Positions 61,083 to 64,000 of a stretch of DNA of 64,000 nt are shown here, one piece after another. Origin of the DNA: Prochilodus magdalenae (taxonomy: Eukaryota; Chordata; Actinopteri; Characiformes; Prochilodontidae); the NCBI GenBank assembly GCA_024036415.1, contig JAMWET010000668.1:1685501-1749500 (forward strand). Reading direction: 5' to 3'. Within the stretch, counting starts at the first letter, position 1; each line of letters opens with the position of its first letter. The notes under the pieces were generated by a model. That model did not search any database. It was given only the letters and a program-made list of their open reading frames with translations, and was not told the DNA's origin. The position numbers were made by a program, and so were the translations under genes.

Positions 61083-61293
61083 GTCATTTAGAAGAATAGA
61101 AAAGGGGATTTTATTTGGTTGTTGGAACATTACAATCAGAATAAGAATAATCTACCATTAGGAGCAGATATGGTTCTGGATTTGTGTATCATTTAGAAGA
61201 ATAGAAAAAGAGAATTTTATTTGGCTGTTGGAACATTACAATCAGAATAAGAATAATCTACCATTAGGAGCAGATATGGCTCTGGATTTGTGT
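61083..61293. repeat. 105-bp tandem duplication, two copies
   Basis: CATTTAGAAGAATAGAAAA begins at 61085 and again at 61190. The units also share GGAACATTACAATCAGAATA and CCATTAGGAGCAGATATGG and differ by only a few bases (GGGGA/GAGAA, GGTTG/GGCTG, GGTTC/GGCTC). It lies about 0.6 kb upstream of the DCAF6 start. Confidence 0.9.
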
Positions 61294-61883
61294 ATATGAA
61301 TGTAGCCGATGAAGCTGCTCGTTTAGTCAGCTTGAAGTCTCATGGTTTAGGAACAACACCGTTGCCAGTAACTTATTAAGGATTTTAAGTGGCTGTTGGG
61401 CGCGTATTTCATGTATTTACAGACGGTGTCGCTGTAAACGTAGAAGTTGCGCGTATGGGTGCGCAGACTTGATGTTCTTCAAAGCTCTTTGGACGTTCAC
61501 AGTGCGCGTAGCTCGTATTTCATTGGCACCGGAGAGCGGAGCAGGCTCTGAGGCAGCGGGGCTTAACAACACCTGTATATTTATGCCACGTTATTTTTTG
61601 TTTTGCTCCTACGATGGTACTGGGGTCTGGAGGTCGCTTGTTGTAGGACGTCGGTCGCATTATTTTTCCCCTATGTGCAGTCACTGCTGCGTTCAGTCAC
61701 TGGAGGAGCAGCAAGAAGGCGTTTGAAGCGTCTGACCGGGACACTAACGTTAGGCACATTAGGTGGTGCTGCCAGGCTGGGTTGATTAAGGTGGCGTCTT
61801 CCTTCCTTCCTTTCCTCTCTCACTTTCTCTCTGTTTCTCAATGCTGCTTGCCCCAGAAGAAGAGCTCTGAGAGCTGACCAATA

Positions 61884-61971
61884 ATGTCCTGCCCTGGCAA
61901 CTTGATTTGGGATGTAAGGAAGCGCTCCATCGGCTACAATGATCCCAACGTTGTCAGGACGAACTATTTAG
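61884..61971 (+). CDS. dcaf6: DCAF6, first coding exon only
   Basis: DDB1- and CUL4-associated factor 6, a WD-repeat substrate adaptor of the CRL4 ubiquitin ligase and nuclear-receptor cofactor. The exon encodes LIWDVRKRSIGYNDPNVVRT then NYLG. The WDVRKR-SxG--DP---R--YLG pattern matches the start of vertebrate DCAF6. It ends in phase 1 at a strong donor (TTAG, then GTGAGA). The start is supported by an in-frame TGA at 61875-61877 and an A at -3. Remaining exons lie to the right of the window; I found no second exon before 64000. Confidence 0.92.
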
Positions 61972-64000
61972 GTGAGAAACACACGGCATTATGTTTGTAT
62001 TGTTGGCCTCATTCCACAGAGCAGCGCAGTTTAAAATTCCAGTAATGTAACACCTGATCGCTGTCAGCAAAACTGTAGTGAACTTGCAGGAGGAGAGAGT
62101 GAGACAAACAAAACACGGAGCGCTGATGGGTCCGTTAGCATTTTAGCTCGCTAGCTGCTTTTAGTCATGTGCAGTGAACTGTGTGGATTAAAATGCATAC
62201 ATGCCTACAGGATCTCAGAAATGTATCAACAGATTAGTAGTTTTTGGTGAACTAGCAGTGAAACTAGCGCTAGGTAGCATACCACAGGCCAAAACACAGT
62301 GGAGGACGTGATTAGCGTAGCCTTCAGGCTAAGTGTTAGCTGTGTAGCGGGGCAGTGAGCTAGCCAGCCAGCTGTAATCCAGCCAAAGCTTCAAGAACAT
62401 AACAAACGGCCACTGTTTGGTTTGTGTGCGTTTTGGGAGGCGCTGAAAGTCAGCGTGAACAACTATTAACGTTAGTCAGCTAGGACAAGCCAGCTGAGCT
62501 ACGACGCTGTCAGAGAAGGATATGGAAGTGGTGGTGGTGTTGTAAAGGGTTTTGAGTGGCTGGTTTCTATTTCCATTTTTAGCTGCGCCTGTCAGTCCTG
62601 TTTGCAGCGCCATGAGCCTCCGTCTGTTTTTATCTTCTTCTCATTAACATGAACAAAATACACATCCCACAGTATGTCAGAATGATGAAAGAGTAAATGC
62701 TGTACATTATAAATAACAGTAGAAAGTGCAACAGTGCAGTAATAAATAAATAAAAAACATTACAACACATTAATCTTTCATAAACAGAATGTCTTAAATG
62801 TAGAATGTCTTTGATTCTTTTTTACTGTTGGAGGTTATAACTTCCATAGTGCAGTTTGAAATGTTAAACAAGTGACATGCAAATCATAAAGTGATGATGC
62901 TTTCTACATTTTAAATTGTTCTGGGATTGTAGAATCTACTGACAGTAAAAATGAATGTGAATGTTAGTAATTGATAATCTAATCATCTATTTATTTCTAC
63001 AATCCACGTTTACAAAAAATAACTTTGCTGTGCAAAATGTAAACAAAACAGAATACACTGATGTTCAAATGTTTACTCTATGCATGATTGAAAATAGTAC
63101 AAGAAAGAATATGTCAAATGTTAAAACTGAGTGATGTATATGTCTGTTTTGAGTTTGATGCCAGCAACACATTTCAAAAATAGTTGGGACAGGTTGCTGT
63201 TCACCTCTGTGTATATCACCTCTTCTTCGGGAACTGAGGCAACGTCTGCTTTAGTTATTTTGGAATGGGGTTGAACTGCAAAATCACTGTAAAGATATTT
63301 GTTTAGTATGATTTGATCATCTTTTTTCAAATATCAAACATTCTAGATATTAATTTCATTGTTCAGTTTATTCTCAGGGCTACACTGAGTATTAGCGCAG
63401 TTCATTATTAAAAATATATGAATTTAAATGGAGTTTAGTGACAATAGTCATTCCACAATCCAAACCGGTACCTACATTCTTCAAATAAGTGGACGATAGA
63501 TCATTTGTCACAAAACGGATGTTTCTTATACTGCTATATTTGACTAGATTCAGTTCTCAATGAAACCTCTTTACCGTGTTTGAAACAGTAGAAGCAAATG
63601 TTTATTACTAAAGATACGGTTTCTATAAAATGTTGCAATCTGATAAACAGTTCCTGAGATGCTATTATGATATAATTATTGATATAATAATTAAGATTAT
63701 ATAGGTTAGTAACTTTTACTGGAGAAACATGCACACACAATATACCCAGAGGATCTGGACACCACTATTAATTAGTAAATTCAGCTACTGTGTTGTGCAT
63801 TGCTGAGCCAGGTATGTTCAGTTGCATAAATACAACTTGTTAAGTTCCCTATAAAAAGCATTGCTAATAGAATGAGGGGCTGAAAATATTTCAGATAAGA
63901 TTCCGAAATGAGACAACAGACTTTGAGAGAGAACTGACTTTAGTCTAGAAGAGTGAGCATACTGACCTTGTGGCTAAATAAAAGCAAATCCCTGCAGCCA
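61972..64000 (+). other. DCAF6 intron 1 (partial)
   Basis: Begins GTGAGAAACA. The sequence has no recognised exon or repeat family. The first 600 bp are relatively GC-rich, and the rest is AT-rich. Short open frames on the minus strand (63121-63330, 63534-63740) have no family resemblance. Confidence 0.6.

Larger units (their letters stand above)
60001..61883. promoter_or_regulatory. Divergent MPC2-DCAF6 intergenic region
   Basis: Separates two head-to-head start codons. The MPC2 5' UTR and promoter should lie at about 60001-60250, where sequence is relatively CpG-rich (GGCGAGGACGGTACGGCAAG). The DCAF6 promoter and 5' UTR should lie at about 61400-61883 (GTGCGCGTAGCTCGTATTTC). The middle contains an AT-rich block, a TC/GA microsatellite and a tandem duplication, so the two promoters may be separate. 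No TATA box is evident. Confidence 0.55.

Overview
This is a window of a teleost fish nuclear genome. The evidence is intron-containing vertebrate genes with GT-AG splice sites, Tc1/mariner, hAT, Rex1, L2, L1, BEL/Pao and Ty3/gypsy remnants of the kinds common in fish, and long microsatellites. The repeat mix would fit an otophysan (characiform or siluriform) fish, but that is a weak inference.

Layout. 1-11.4 kb is a pile of decayed transposons: a Rex1-like LINE tail (minus), a BEL/Pao LTR retrotransposon with both LTRs and a heavily broken gag-pol, a 3'-truncated Tc1 copy lying inside it, and the integrase end of a gypsy element. 11.7-13.9 kb holds a dispersed repeat and an L2-clade reverse transcriptase remnant. 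13.9-27.6 kb and 35.9-47.3 kb are two direct copies of one segmental duplication, each carrying an NXPE3-like gene on the minus strand. The left copy (NXPE-A) has a 20-bp coding deletion that shifts the frame. The right copy (NXPE-B) is open over five coding exons and predicts 567 aa. Between the copies (27.6-35.9 kb) lie an L1 remnant, a minisatellite, a second copy of the 11.8-kb repeat, and a TIR-flanked element built around a 101-bp tandem repeat. 47.8-54.3 kb holds LINE fragments and a hAT element interrupted by a second hAT element, both with target-site duplications still visible.

54.3-64 kb is single-copy genic DNA. MPC2 (mitochondrial pyruvate carrier 2) is complete in five exons on the minus strand. 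Head-to-head with it is the first coding exon of DCAF6 on the plus strand. The two start codons are 1.88 kb apart. From general knowledge these genes are also neighbours in mammals (human 1q24.2).

Functionally, MPC2 (inner-membrane pyruvate import), DCAF6 (CUL4-DDB1 substrate adaptor) and NXPE (predicted secretory-pathway PC-esterase-type protein) have no known shared pathway. I saw no operon-like or defence-type system; the notable biology is gene duplication with decay of one copy, and nested transposition. Exon borders come from reading splice consensus and reading-frame phase by eye; no transcript or database evidence was available.
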